This document shows positions 21,871 to 34,745 of a DNA stretch of 64,000 nt, piece by piece. The stretch is from assembly GCF_032062135.1 (NCBI RefSeq), contig NC_092859.1, positions 43,788,952-43,852,951 on the forward strand, read 5' to 3'. Origin of the DNA: Pyxicephalus adspersus. Its lineage: Eukaryota; Chordata; Amphibia; Anura; Pyxicephalidae. A program made the position numbers and the translations under genes. The notes under the pieces were generated by a model that saw only the letters and a list, made by a program, of their open reading frames with translations, searched no databases and was not told where the DNA came from. The stretch's first letter is position 1. Every line of letters begins with the position of its first letter.

Positions 21871-23259
21871 CCTTGAGACATTACTGACACTACTATTATT
21901 ATGAAATAGGAAGATGATTTTGCATATAACAACCCCTGATATGAAAATATCTGGGTTAGTGACTTAACATGTATAGATATAAGGAAGAAATGACTGCTTT
22001 TGAGCTTACATTAAAAAAACAAAACTGCAAAGACTGCCATATTTATTTCATGACAGGTTTCCTAAAGTTAACAAGGGGTTGCATATGTAAGATTATTCTT
22101 TTTAATCTGCCTTAAGGCACCCAACTTTTCCTTGGTATACAAGACCATGGAACATCATGCTGCAGAATACTTTGTCATACTATTGTTCTATTTATGCACA
22201 CATTTTATAATAACTTACTCTGCACAAAGTACATCATACTTCTGTAATGTATAACTTATATTTAGTGCAGCAATACCTGCTTATAGTAGAAATGTATTTA
22301 TTTAAAGACAATACAATGTAGATACTGATTTAATAACATGCCTAGTAAAGCGAAGATACCCAACCTCCTTCAATTCTTCAATCCAGTTTTTGAAAATGTC
22401 ATTGTTAAGGTTAACATACTCCTAAAATTGTGAATTTTTTACCATTATCAAATAGCCTTTAACATTTGATTGGATCTCCAGACTTTTGTATTGCCTTCTA
22501 TCCACGCTGTAGAGGCCGTGCTTTTAAAAATCAAGTTCTTGCTTCTGATTTTCTCCTCACCTGACTCCATATCTGTATTTCTTACCACACGGCTGAAGCT
22601 ATATGTCGAAAAATGGATAAATGAAATGAAGTAAGTTGTGACTTCAATTAGTGGAACAGACTTGGCAAAATACTGAACATTGCGGGAGCTGCAGTTACAG
22701 TAAGTTAAAAGCAGCCAGCCATTTAATGCTTTCTCTGCTGTTTTCAGTAAGTAGACACAAAGATGTAAACTGCAAGATTACAAAAAATGGAAAGGATGGA
22801 GGAAATTCACCAGTGACACAGCCAACCATATTGATTGACCAAGAAATGTTAAAACGTTTTGTGCAAGGTGCATTTTTTTCTGTAACCAAGAACCTTATTA
22901 TAGGAAATCTACAGAGAGAATACAAAATTTAATCTGCAATCAAGCTATGAACAAGTAAGAAAAATAGATGCTCACGTATGTCTCTATTTTAGTTTTCAGA
23001 TATATTGCTCGGCAGAAAAAATAATGATAAATAAGAGACAGGCCACAGGAAACAGTGTGGCATAAAGTAATCTGCTGCTAATGCCTTGATTGTCAGATTC
23101 CTCAGCAACCCTTTAGAAAAAGAAGATTTACATAATAATAAGCACATGGTTTTAATATTTTGGCTAATCCAAGTATAACAACCAAAACAACAAATAATAA
23201 CAAATAATACTAAACCATAAAACATACCATCAACAATACTATACACAATCTTTTCCTTA
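21871..23259. other. No recognisable gene or repeat
   Basis: A 93-codon open stretch at 22651-22932 (+) has no recognisable domain, though it is unbroken. Nothing else was recognised. Confidence 0.35.
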
Positions 23260-23960
23260 ACATTCTACCCATCTTTAACACTTTGGTTAGCAGTCCTCAA
23301 GGCCCCCCTTTTCATTACCCCTTAGGGATCTGCACCACTGTGACAGTATATATGCTCCCAGCGGCATCTACACCCAGCTCGGGAATGATATCACTATCAC
23401 TAATACTCGCAGCCTCAATCCACAGCCATTCCAACCATACTTTATACTATAACATTCAGAAGACTCCACACCAGAGACTTGTCTCCCACCCCACTGAAAC
23501 CATTACCAAAACCCAATTCCCTCCAGTACCTCACCTCACACACCTCACAACCTAAATTCCTAAATCCCGCAAAAAAAGGGGGCAGGCGGGCGGCAAAACT
23601 TTTTCTCTCTCTGCCCCCTTCCAGTCATGCAGGCCTTCCACTATCCCTCCCTCCGATACTCCATTTTAGGCCTGTCATTCTGAATCTGCTGTCATGAACA
23701 AGAAGAGTTGTGTACCCCATATGTTACCATGTGAGTGTAGAAATACAAATACAAGATCTATATAATAGGAGGTGTTATGGCGATTCTTGCTGATCCCAGA
23801 TCAGGTTCCCTCTCTATCAAGACCTCTGTTTTCAACGCGTTGGGAGCAGTGAATAACACACAAGCAGCTCAAGCATGTAGTTATATCACTCCTCAAAACT
23901 TTATTATCACATAAGGAGGATATAACTAGTTTCGACACAACTCAATTATCTGCAAAATAT
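23260..23960. other. C-rich stretch and repeat-like remnant
   Basis: 23280-23660 is biased to C on the + strand (CACCTCACACACCTCACAAC and similar), giving long but meaningless open frames. 23830-23945 carries TTCAACGCGTTGGGAGCAG and GTTTCGACACAA words like those in frog interspersed repeats. The family is not identified. Confidence 0.3.
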
Positions 23961-26060
23961 AGCAAAAAACACAAAAACAACTTAAATTCAAAACTCAGCA
24001 AAATTACACTCCTTACAAGAGGATATGACATTTTTAGACAGTTGTCAACAGAACATTGGAATTTTACCAACTCCTTGTGATCCACCACTGCAGTCAATCA
24101 GTCTATGTGCATGACTTGTTGCTACCCATTTCTTCCCTGTTGATGGAGACCAAAAAGGAGTGTGCACAACAGTGGAAAAAGATCCTTTCTCCCTACAGTC
24201 TGAAAGTTAGAAAATGTATGACCCAGCATGTCATAGGGCCGTGGATCCAAACAAATATTTAGAGAATTTGGTGGTGTCTTTTTATTGTTCATTGTAACTC
24301 TGTTTTTGTGGTAACTACAACATCTTTTCCAGATCTGATGTTAAACAGCTCAAAGGAAAATACAGTCACGCAAAGACTTGATTTGGTCTGGTCATCATTA
24401 GTTATGGCCAGGAAATTGTGGAGTAAATGTTATACAGTATAAAACAGATGTGTTAATTACAATTGTAATGTCTCTCAATCAGTCAATCAAGTTTTATCTC
24501 ACAATTGTGATCCTAGACTTTTGTGCTTCCTTTTTAAATAAGCCTGCAAGTGTGCACACACCAGAATGTAAAAGCAACAAGCAAAACTAACCATGTGTGA
24601 CTCAACTAAAAGCGATCAATGTCATTTAGCAGCACCTATGTATAAATACTGCCGCATTATCCTATTGCTTCCAGTCTCATACCACAGCTTTTCAGCAATT
24701 CTTAGATAGTAGCTGTGAAAACTCACCTTTACCTTGCAAATTATGTGTGCACTGATACAATTGAGAAATTCAGACTTTCCCTGCTACTTGGATTTTATAA
24801 TTTCTATTAGTTAAGGTCAGCCAATAGAAAAATAATATTCATAAAAAGTGCAGGTAATGAAAATGAGAATAGGTAGAGATTTTACATAGCTTTTTCACAA
24901 CTGCTTTTTAGGGATTGATAGATAGCCCAATGTACTACAAATAAAGTCACTAATACATAAATATCCTTAAAAATATAATGTGTCAAAACGTTTTATATTG
25001 GCTGATAATGCTAGCAGCCCTCACAATACTTGGATTGTTTGCCTAATAGCAATAAAAAGGCACCCAGATACATAACACATTGCTTTCAATCGTACAAGGC
25101 TTCTGTAATGCATATCTTTTCTATAAGAGAAAGGAAGTTTCTGTTTTTGAATTCAAACATGACAAGCCCATGCACACTGAATGCCAGAATGTCATGCACA
25201 TGCGCAATGGCACTCCAAATGAATGAGCTACCAAAGGCAGCACATTGCACACAAATATAGTGCATGCTTGACATATGTTGCACTGCAGTACATTTGTAAG
25301 GTGTGTTTGGGGTGCCATTAAAAATGAATTACAACCCAGCACACTAGTACGCTTCTCGTCAGCTGACCCACTTATACTTATCTTTGGCAGAATGAAGCTC
25401 AATATTGGTGACACATACATTAATAAAGACCTAAAAGAGGTTCTAAATCTTCCATCTTTTCATCTTACCAAAAAAGTATTGCCTTTTGATACATTTTACC
25501 AATGACAATTTGAATGTCACATTACATATAATACTGAAAGTGGTTGAGTTTGGAGACCTTGTTGAGATGTTACCTTTTTGCAGGTAATTCTTCCCTGAAG
25601 TGCTCTGATGAATTTCGCCAGGGTTTTCCATCTATTAAAAAAGGTCACACTTCAACAAACTATCAAGTGAAAAAAAATGCTATGCTATGCTTGCAATTAC
25701 AATGTATTGCCAACCATATTGAATGTCTAAAATAGAATACAGTGACAGATGGTCAATACTATTAAATTCATTATCATAAAAAATTGTGTTTGAAATCCTG
25801 ATGTGTTGATGTGCTTTGATTTGCTTGTGTTGTAAAGCAGTACAAGCTTAGTATTGATTAACCTGCAAATCATCACATGGTTTCCTCTAATATCCAGGTA
25901 TAATATACGGCATACCTGCCTAACCTTATTTGTACAACACTGGTACACAGCCAGTCACAATTATGTGAGGCACAATCAAGTAAAAAAAGTCAACGCTTGC
26001 AAATGGAGTTACTATTACATAGAAAGTTCCTTTTTCTGAGTAATTGCCTTTATTATTCTT
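23961..26060. other. No recognisable gene or repeat
   Basis: Several 60-100-codon open stretches lie on both strands (for example 25030-25260 +, 25121-25420 -), overlapping one another with no recognisable domain. Confidence 0.35.
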
Positions 26061-29040
26061 AGATCTACTAATCAGACGGTTTCTTCATTCCACTGATTAT
26101 TATAAATCTTGAATATTTTGGATAAGTCCAGCTTGGGTATGTGGCTGGGGTGCCCAGCTTTAGTCCTTGTGGGTCAGGATCTTCACAGTATTTCTTGCTC
26201 TCACTTTTTTAAAGGGAAAAGGTTTGCTCCTAAGGCAAGCTAAAGTAGGTTATGCCTGCTCAGTTTTAAAACATTTGATTTTAAATTAGCTGGACCCAAA
26301 TTCTAAAACTGTACTCTTACATTGCATATGCACTACTGAAAGCCTTTCTTTGGACAGGATTTTCAACATCTCCTTCCATTCCCCCACTCCATTCCCATGA
26401 AAACATTCACAATTTATTTTTTTTAATTTCCTTTTAAGCCTTTGTTGACCATTACAGACTTCTATGCCTTGTCACTTCCAGCAAGACTGGTGATTCATTG
26501 CCACAGTCTCGGGACATGTCATGGAGGACTTAATTGCACTTCTTTGAACATTTTGTACTTTTGTTTATCCAATTACCTGTGCACATTTTTTAAAGGATAT
26601 TGTACAAAAGTTGACCTGGCATCCAATATCCAATTTATCTTTCGTAGTGCTTACATGTATGCAAAGAAATGTGTAAGTGTAACACTTACAGGTATTTATT
26701 CTTTCACATAGAAATCTCCTTGACTCTGCACTTTCTGGTTTTTCTCCCCAGAACAATGGCAAACCACTATAAGTGACTTGGTTGGAGCTCAAGGTCTGCA
26801 TTAAATGGTAAAAGATAAAGTTGATGAAAAAGTATACTTTTGCTGTATATTGTGACAAATGCTGTACATATTTTTTTCCAAACCAATATCTTAGTTTGGA
26901 CATCCAAAGGTGATCCCATCAAGGAGCCTCACGGAGAACCAGGTGGAGAAATGTTTATGCTATGTCAAGCATCCACGTTCTGCATTTTCTGGAGTTTTTA
27001 TAGAAATATTTAAACTGGCCAGTAAAATGCCCACATCAAAAAAAAAACAGTCATTATTTTTTTTATCCTGGTGCAAAAAACTGTTACACAGATATCTAAT
27101 CAAAAACCTAATGATCTTGGTAACAATAGCTCCTGAGGTTTTTTTTTATTAATTCTGTGAAAAATATGTCAATTATATTAATAAGTGAGGGATAAAGGGT
27201 AATGAAGTAATTTGCCTTTTTTAGAAAAAAATTCCCAAACCAGCAAAAGGTTAAAAAGTAAAAAGGAGACAACTAGGGTGAAAGATGAATAGCAAAGAAT
27301 GAATGGCACAAGTTCAGCAGAAGAACAATAATCAGGATGATGGCTAATTTGCTTTTATTCTGCACGCTTCACATTTTCTAAAAGGCTCCTGTATAGTATT
27401 AAGCCACTTTAAAAGGGGTATTTATGTGGTGAAAAAAGAAAAAAAACATGTTGGGAAGCCAGATCAAAAGAAAACTATAGGAGATCCCATCAAAATTTGG
27501 GCTGTAGCCAGAAAAAAAACCCAACATAAATAGCAACTTGTATTTTACAAGATGAAGTCTGCTATCCACTCAAGCTAAACTGACCTGGTTTGGATTATGC
27601 CTACCTAGCTGTTTGTTGGGAAACACAAGGAGATAGAAAGAGCTCCATAACATTGGTGGAGGCCTGTTGGCTGACACTTTGTACCCGCTGCTAAAACCTG
27701 ATTCACAAGCAAATAAGCTTTTCATTATTATGCCTTCAATGGTGGCTAGCGCTGTGCATGTGTTCTGTATAACAATCCCTGCTGTACTCTTTGTAGAAGA
27801 GCCTGCTGTCTCTTGTCCTACTTCTCGCTGGTATGGAGTTTTTAGGAATAAAATCCAGTTACACGTACTACAGAAAAGTATATTTTAAAAAAATGGGGAT
27901 TCTTTTTTATTTCTTGTGCCATTATACACACTAAAGGAATTTACTATAATAGTTGTATAGTTGTGTAAAGAGTCTGTGTAAATAATATTGATATTTTACT
28001 GGTCTTTAAAATGGACTTTGCCAAACTCTTTGCTCCGACGATTTTACTAGTGGGTTCTTACTATTTAAAAAAAATACTAATTTTACTTATCTTTTACCAT
28101 TTTGCATCTTACTGCTAATGACTTCTATCTTCTTTAACCAACCTCCTGTCTACATGTAGTGCTGGCAACATCTCCTGGTTTCCTTGTTTAATAATAGCTG
28201 TCAACATCCAACAGCTGGAGAGTCTGGCTTCCAGAAGATGACAGCTGCCATTAGCTGAATTGGCTAAGCCACACCAGCCAACTAAAGGTTTAGTACAACT
28301 TTACACAAAATATGAATTCTAACTCAGAATTTCAGGATCTGGTCTGATTTCTCAACTGATCTACCTGGTTCAATCTGTCTGTTTTTTGTGTTCTAGTGAC
28401 AAATCAGGTGCAAAAATGATAGACAGGTGCCAACCTATAAAAGGAGAACATTCATGGGAGAACCAACAGGTATTTCCTAATCAAACCTGCAGATTTAAAA
28501 AGTTGGAAAATAACTTTTTAAATACTATTGACATATTATAGCTAATCTATGTTTTTAGTGATTTATTACTTTGCACTTTGTAGTTTTCGAAACACATTTT
28601 AAAAAATCCAACAGTGATCAGTATAACAAATTTTGATGGCAGTTGGTGGTTTGGGAGCTCAACAATGCGTTCCCCGTGATATAGTATATGACAAAATCAA
28701 ATACTGTAGGTGGTGACTTATAAAGGGGGTCTTCAAATTATCCTTTATGGTTCTGTTGGGTTACAGTTGGTAAATTTGGATGCTCTCATTTGCCTTGGTA
28801 AACACGGAAGGGTTTTAGATTGTAAACTAAACTAAGTTAAATCTTTGTACACAGGCTTATACCTTTAGACCCAGGTAAAAGAGAAGATGCAAAACAAATA
28901 CAGTGAGAAAAAAGTCCAAACGATTGACTTCTATCCCCAATGAATCTATAAATGATTTTATACACACTCCTTATACTTATCTTTCAAAGTGTATATGTGT
29001 ATCACCTAAAGTGATGCCAGCTGAGACCAAAGTTTGAAAA
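26061..29040. other. No recognisable gene or repeat
   Basis: About 3 kb of AT-rich DNA with poly-A/T patches. Open stretches at 26442-26711 (+) and 26565-26903 (-) are antiparallel overlaps without known motifs. Confidence 0.35.
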
Positions 29041-29049
29041 CCAAAGCCA

Positions 29050-29305
29050 TAAACTTGTTAGTGGGGTTATGCACAGCATAATTGCTGATTATGGCACATT
29101 CTTACCCAGTGCAGCCATCCTGCAGTGATTACAGGTCCAGGACTGCCATTTTCATCGCCAGCTTCACGGCAGACTTCTGTGGAGATGTAAGCGCAAAAAG
29201 CCAGAAAGTTAGTCGTTTGGCAAAAGAGGTATTGCATTTTTCCTTTGTCAAATAGTACTACTTCCTGGTGGCATTTAGATTTTCAGTTTGGGTCCGCTTT
29301 AACTG
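29050..29305. repeat. Probable interspersed repeat, TTAAAGCGGACCCAAACTG terminus
   Basis: Read from the right, TTAAAGCGGACCCAAACTG, then AATCTAAATGCCACCAGG and CAAATAGTAC/TTTGACAAAG words look like a frog DNA-repeat family I recall. A matching left terminus was not pinned down. Confidence 0.35.
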
Positions 29306-29869
29306 GTTGGTTGCAAGTTTGGCAATCAGTAACATGGGCAAACACAGGATTTTTGGTAAGGGGAGGGAGTATCAAATAGATTATCATGTGCCGGTTTAAC
29401 CTTTTTGGATTTTTATTATACTGCAAAGTTCAGTTATTCAGCTTAAAACTAGTTTTATTAAAAAATGAAAGGAAAAAACTTGAAGTAGTAATTGTAGTCA
29501 TGTTCAGAGGTAATTAAAGTTTGAAGTGGAGTGGTGTTCTGAGTTGGGTGGTGGATAGAGACTGAAGAACGAAACTGTAAAAAAGGGACAAAGTGAGCAC
29601 TTGGTGAGTGTTGGGGAGACAGGACAATGCAGGACAATGCAGAAGTAAAGCTACGTACACATGTGCAATCCCGCATGTGTACAGCGCTCGTCGTCTTGAA
29701 CGACCGTTCTGGCAGATCCACGGACGATGGACAATGAACGATCCTAATGGAAGTGAAGGGGTAAAGCGGGCAGCAGGGTGCCGCTCTGTCGTTCTCTCCC
29801 TCCCCTTTCCATAGAGCAGATCGGTGCTTAGTCGTTGGAAAGGATCGTGAAAGACCCTTTCCAATGACA

Positions 29870-31002
29870 TGTAGCCCTGTTATGGGGCGGTCATGTAAAT
29901 GACCCCCACAAACCAGGCTATGGCGCTAACCTGTAGATAACAGAGAGGATCCCGGGCCTTCGCTATGTGGAAGAATGAGGATAATAATAAAGTTGGCAGT
30001 GCCTCCACCCAGGACAAGGTCTCTGTTAGCAGAGGGGCTCCCTTCCTTGGACATTAACCAGAAATAATAACTGCAATATAAAACAGCACCCGAGGAACCA
30101 CTATACCCAGCATACATTAACCATTGCAGCTAAATGAACACACAGGTTGGAGTATTTGTAAGCTTTATATCTCTTATCTCTATAACAATATTTACAACCA
30201 ATAAACATCAATGAGTACACATAACACGCACATAGCAGAGTCCTGAGGAGAATTGTGCACAGATATACCCGGGTATATATACAGTCTATTACCACAAATA
30301 CCTCCAGTAATGATCAGTGTCAGGATGAGTTGCAGGGGCCTCTGGAGTTGATGGTAACAAAGATGTCCTGATGAGATGATCCTGAAAACAGCAGCAAGGA
30401 GATCCTCCAACTGACAATTGGGCTGTGTATGCTGTGATCCTGGATTGCAGGGATGCAGGCAAAGTCTCTGGAGTTCAGGAACAATCTATCTGCACTACTA
30501 CTTAGAACCTAGCAATAACTCTAATCTGCCAATGCAACCGGACATCTGCTACCTATGGGCCATCGGATCCTAGATGTAACTAGACAGAGGGTGCAGATCA
30601 GCAAAGATAACTGAAAGGGCAGAGACAATATATATTTGTGTATGTAGCTGATACACTGACAGTAGGGATTTCCCAAAGTGACCTCTGATAACAGATATCA
30701 CATATACCCCATTAATACAGAGGGTAATAATCTCTGATAACAGATATCACATATACCCCATTAATACAGAGGTAATAATATAATACTGCACTACACACAG
30801 ACAAGGCAGTCAGTGTGATCTGGAAGGGATGTAGGCACCTACCCTGGCTGAGCACATGTTCTCATCTCTGTCCCTGTACTTCCCCCATCCCCTGGTGGGG
30901 TTTCTAAGGTCACTAACAGGGGCAGGAAACACTTTAACAACTTTATTTGCAATTTACAAAGTTACAACTCAGCAAGCAGATAGAAAAAGGCAGTCCCCTA
31001 CA
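29870..31002. mobile_element. Solo LTR, 1133 bp, with 4-bp target duplication
   Basis: It begins TGTAGCCCTGTTATGGGG and ends CAGTCCCCTACA, so it has the TG...CA ends of retroviral or gypsy LTRs. GACA is duplicated at 29866-29869 and 31003-31006. No internal gag, pol or env sequence lies nearby, so it is a solo LTR left by recombination between two LTRs. An AATAAA word lies close to each end (near 29982 on +, near 30945 on -), so transcription direction is unresolved. Confidence 0.8.
30683..30780. repeat. 49-bp tandem duplication inside the solo LTR
   Basis: CTCTGATAACAGATATCACA and the following ATACCCCATTAATACAGAGG occur twice in tandem. Enhancer-region duplications of this size are common in LTRs. 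Confidence 0.85.
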
Positions 31003-31033
31003 GACATTTTTTGCAGGTGTGTACCCAGCTTAA

Positions 31034-31535
31034 GAAGTAGACAGCTATTGCAGAGGAGATTCGTAGATGAAGGAGTGCAGAAGTGAATAGTGAATGAAGG
31101 GTGTAGTGGTATAGTATATGTAATGATTGAATTTTAGTTTTCATAAATGATTGTGCTGAGGTTAAATTTCCAATTTTCTGTTCAATTTTGGTGAGTCTGT
31201 GTGAATTACAGTCTCAGGTGGCTGTTCCTATCTGACATTAGTGGCACCCAGTGTGGTTTTCTGCTGCTGTATCTTATCTGTTTCAAGGTTTTGTTGTTCA
31301 TTCAAACATACTTTTTCAGTTGTAAAAAGGAGTTGTTTGTATTACTGTTGCCTTTCAATTGGCTCAAATCATCCTGGTAATTCTTCTATGAATTTTGGCA
31401 CCAACAAGGCATTTTCACTCAAGAACTGCAGCATAAATCAATATCTTCCCTTTTCGCACCATTCTCTGTAATCCCTAAGAATGATTGTGCATTAAAATCC
31501 CAGCAGATCAGCAGTTTTTTAAGTCACATACATCA
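31034..31535. other. No recognisable feature
   Basis: No coding or repeat signature recognised. Confidence 0.35.
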
Positions 31536-31539
31536 TCTA

Positions 31540-31698
31540 TGTTCCCCATTCTAAAGCTTGATTTCATTTCAGCAGGTCTTCTCAATAATATCTACAGTAC
31601 ATGCTGTGAGTTGCTGTCATCTGATTGGCTGATTAGATATCTGTGTTAGCGAGCAGTTGAACAGATGTACCTAATAAAGTGGAGAGTGAGTGTATATG
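31540..31698 (+). repeat. Terminus of a common fish/frog interspersed repeat
   Basis: CATCTGATTGGCTGATTAGA, then TATCTGTGTTAGCGAGCAG, then GTACCTAATAAAGTGG and GAGTGAGTGTAT form a word series I recognise as a widely dispersed vertebrate repeat end. Its class is not certain. Confidence 0.5.
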
Positions 31699-32219
31699 CC
31701 TAGTTTTATCCAGCCCTGTCAATACCTACCATTATTTTTTCATGTTACAATTTCAGCTATTCTCCTTGGTATGCAAGATAGTAAAATTACACACTATTTA
31801 ACTTATGCTAATGGATTTGAAAATAAATTTCCTTCCTGTTGAATTTTTCTTGAGATTAAAAATGTTGGCAGAGTTGAACATCCTCACCCTCTTGGGCTAG
31901 TGGGTCTCTTGAGGACAAGTCTGGCAGTGCAGACGGAAGCCACACATCCTCTCCAGCCTCTACAGAGAATTCCGACTAACGTCAGTAGACAAAGAAACAG
32001 TTAGGTAATCTGTTTCAGTAAAGAGCTGCAACTCCCTTCAGACAGCAGCAAAACTCCAGAGGTACGGGCAGTCGTGTTGGCAGACCTTAAATGACAGATA
32101 TGTATAACATCTTATGTTTGAAGGAGAGCCGTCATCAAATTTTAATAATAAAATCAATGTTTTATTACACTAGTAAAATCTCTGTCCCTTTTCTTCAAAC
32201 ACTGACCATCTTTGAAAAA
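31699..32219. other. No recognisable feature
   Basis: Repeat-free. The even-composition segment 31860-32110 might be conserved, but nothing specific was recognised. Confidence 0.25.
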
Positions 32220-32560
32220 CGTCAGGCTACTTGCCAACAGATGGATTGACATTAAGTCATAATTAGCTTCTTTTTCTATAGAGTGGTGACAGAGTACATT
32301 CACACATGCATAATAATTTTTCCTTTCTTCCATAGGAAATGCTTAGAGCCTGAGGCATGGGGAGACAAAGTGACCCATGTAACCAAGACAGAACTCATAG
32401 TATTGTATCAGATGTCAGCACTAGGTGATATTATCGCTGGAATGTCACCATTCCGTGGTGACCTGGACAATTATCTTACAGTCCATCAGGGTCTGAAATT
32501 GGGCAGAAGTATTTACAGCTCATTTAAGCTAGCAGGGGTCATCAGTTAATATTAACATTT
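32220..32560 (+). other. Candidate exon or conserved non-coding element
   Basis: TTTTTCCTTTCTTCCATAG ending at 32336 is a strong 3' splice-site shape. After it the frame is open for 70 codons to TAA at about 32550 (starts KCLEPEAWGDKVTHVTKTEL). The peptide is not of biased composition, but I do not recognise it and see no partner exon. Upstream, CAGATGGATTGACATTAAGT resembles an E-box plus Pbx/Meis-like site, favouring an enhancer instead. Confidence 0.3.
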
Positions 32561-33300
32561 CCAGGCATAATGACAGGAGAATGTTCTTAGTCTTTGCCAA
32601 AAGCTATTCTTGATACAGTATAATTGCAGTTGTTTTCAAGAATATGCAGGTGGAATCAAAAATGTAACTTTATAGAAACTTTAGAAAAAGAAGGAAGAAT
32701 TGCCTGTCATAACAGCCAGTGGGGATTTGATCTTAATTTTCCAATTTGAGACAAGAACATCTGACATCTGAATGGTAGAAATGGGAAACACCACCTTTAT
32801 TGTGCCATATTCATAAAGCAACAATACAGTGCCCTTATAAAGCGGCACATAGGCTTGGTTTAGGGAATCTAAACTAAGGGGAATAGCAGATACCCCCATT
32901 TTTTTATCAGGTCAGCCTTTTAAGTAAAAACAAGTCATCAGAGGTAAAGGTGATTTTCTGACAGTAAACTATAAAAACTTAACTTACATAGTAACTTAAT
33001 ATAAAAGCCAAAGTTCACTTACTGATCCCCTTTGAGTAATTTTATCAAAGATACGGGTTCTGTACATATAATATTATGTATTGCCCTACTAACCCTTCCC
33101 CTACCCAGGTTCAACTGATCTTCCAAAATTCCATGATACTTGAATCAGTCCAATCATACTAAGGCTCAAAGAACACATTAGGCATGGTCATGTGGTAAAA
33201 TTTCAAGCGCCAAATTATAAGTGCTTTGAGAATTAATTTAGGGAAATGAAGCAGGAATTGGAACAGAATTAGAACGACAAGGACAATCCAACGACAATCC
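32561..33300. other. No recognisable feature
   Basis: Nothing recognised before the composite repeat begins. Confidence 0.4.
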
Positions 33301-33304
33301 AACG

Positions 33305-34745
33305 ACAATTCCAATGACAATCCTCGTTCGTAGGCATCCTTGGTCACTTTTTTTTGGCCAATCGGTTGTTCATCGGTCGTTCGTCGGTCGTTTCTAACGA
33401 TAATTATTGGACGTGTGTATGCACCTTTAGTCTACACGGACTGTTTCCCCAGCGTTTAACCTGAGGCTTTTTAAAGCCCATGTTTGAAGTCCCCATGCAT
33501 TCCAATAGGCTAATCTACACCAGGATGTTTCCTTCAGGCACGTTTTTGAGCGTTACTTTAAACATTGCTTGCAACATTTAAAAAATTCAAACGTTGGATA
33601 AACGCGAAAAACGCTTCCATTGAACTCAATGGAGACTTTTTTAAGCTTTTATGAAAGCTTCCATTGAAAACAATGGGGGCTTTTATAAACATTTTTAGCA
33701 GAACTTTGGAATCTGGAAGCCCCCTTTAATAAGGAGGCTCCCAGATCTCCACTGCCCCACCCTGGGGAATGAGTACAGGGGTACATAAATCCCCTTACCC
33801 ATTCCCTGAAAGGGTAAAATATAAGTAAAAAATAGGACAAGGGTTTAATGTTAAATTATTTTATTAATGTGTGTGTTTGTGTAATTAAACTTTTTTTTTT
33901 TTACAGGTTATCCCAATGACAGGAGGATTTCCAGGGTTGCAATGAACACAGCCCTGGAAGTCCTCCTGACAGTGAGGGATTGCAGGGCACTAGGGGTTAA
34001 AGAAGGACAAGCCTCTCCATTCACCCCTAGTGCTCTGGCTGAGGTTTTACATTTCTCAGCCATTCAGCACTAGAGATGAATGGGGAGACTTGTGCCCATT
34101 CATCCCTAGTGCTCTGTGATTGGCTGAGAAATAGGAAATCCTGATGACAGCTCAAGCATCATCAGGATTTCCCTTTCCTCAGCCAATCAGGGAGCAGAGC
34201 AATCAGGGGAGCTTTACTCTGCTGACAGCTCTGCTCCCCTGATCACTCCTGCAGCCCTAGAGGAGCTGTGACATGTATTCTGTATGTGTAATACATGTCA
34301 CAGCTCCTCTAGGGCCGTGGGAGCTATCAGGGGAGCAGAGCTGTCAGCATAGTAAAGCTCCCCTGATTGCTCTGCTCCCTGATTGGCTGAGGAAAGGGAA
34401 ATCCTGATGATGCTTGAGCTGTCATCAGGGTTTTCTATTTCTCAGCCAATCACAGAGCAGTAGAGGTAATGAATGGAGATACGTATCTCCATTCAACCTC
34501 TATTGCCCTGGTATTGCCTGCGGTTACAGCTGATTGAAGGCACATGCTTTCAATTAGCTGTGACCGCAAAGTTCCCACGGTCCGGGAATCCAACAATGAC
34601 ATTATGATTCATAATGTCATTGTCGGATAACCTGTAAACAATAAAAAAAGTTAAAATAAAAACACATACAAATCAATTCATTTAAAATTAATTTTTTTTT
34701 TTAACTTTTTTTTTTCCCGAATTTTTGCTGTCGAATCCCATGCCA
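33305..34745 (+). repeat. Composite repeat: MITE end, dispersed repeats, palindrome, truncated hAT right part
   Basis: In order: right end of an AGCTRCGTACACAC MITE (33305-33430, ending GTGTGTATGCACCTTTAG); a CCCCAGCGTTTAACCTGAGG repeat (33437-33600); the 3520-3800-type repeat (33600-33830); TTACAGGTTATCC; a long palindrome (34111-34458); then the right half of the hAT family also seen at 44760-45130 (CACAGAGCAGTAGAGGTA, CATTCAACCTCTATT, CATAATGTCATTGTCGGATA, CCCGAATTTTTGCTG). The outer hAT terminus is lacking on both sides. Confidence 0.7.
34111..34458. repeat. 348-bp near-perfect palindrome
   Basis: The arms run inward from GCTCTGTGATTGGCTGAGAA (34111) and, reversed, from 34458, meeting at ACATGTAT...ATACATGT around 34284. 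The arms are about 160-167 bp with few differences and a central spacer of 12 bases. It is a strong cruciform or long dsRNA hairpin if transcribed. Confidence 0.9.

Larger units (their letters stand above)
29649..31030. mobile_element. AGCTRCGTACACAC-family MITE, copy 2, split by an LTR
   Basis: The left part 29649-29869 starts AGCTACGTACACATGTGCAA; the right part 31003-31030 ends GGTGTGTACCCAGCT. TAA flanks both ends (29646-29648, 31031-31033), a TWA duplication. Removing the 29870-31002 insert rejoins a normal family 3' end. Confidence 0.8.

Noticed and set aside
22651..22932. 93-codon plus-strand frame with an upstream TTTTCAG
   Set aside because: The acceptor-like word is inside the frame with no matching donor and the peptide has no known pattern; too weak to call.
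23283..23697. 90- and 72-codon frames rich in Pro, Thr and Ser
   Set aside because: C-rich low-complexity sequence; two overlapping frames equally open, no domain.
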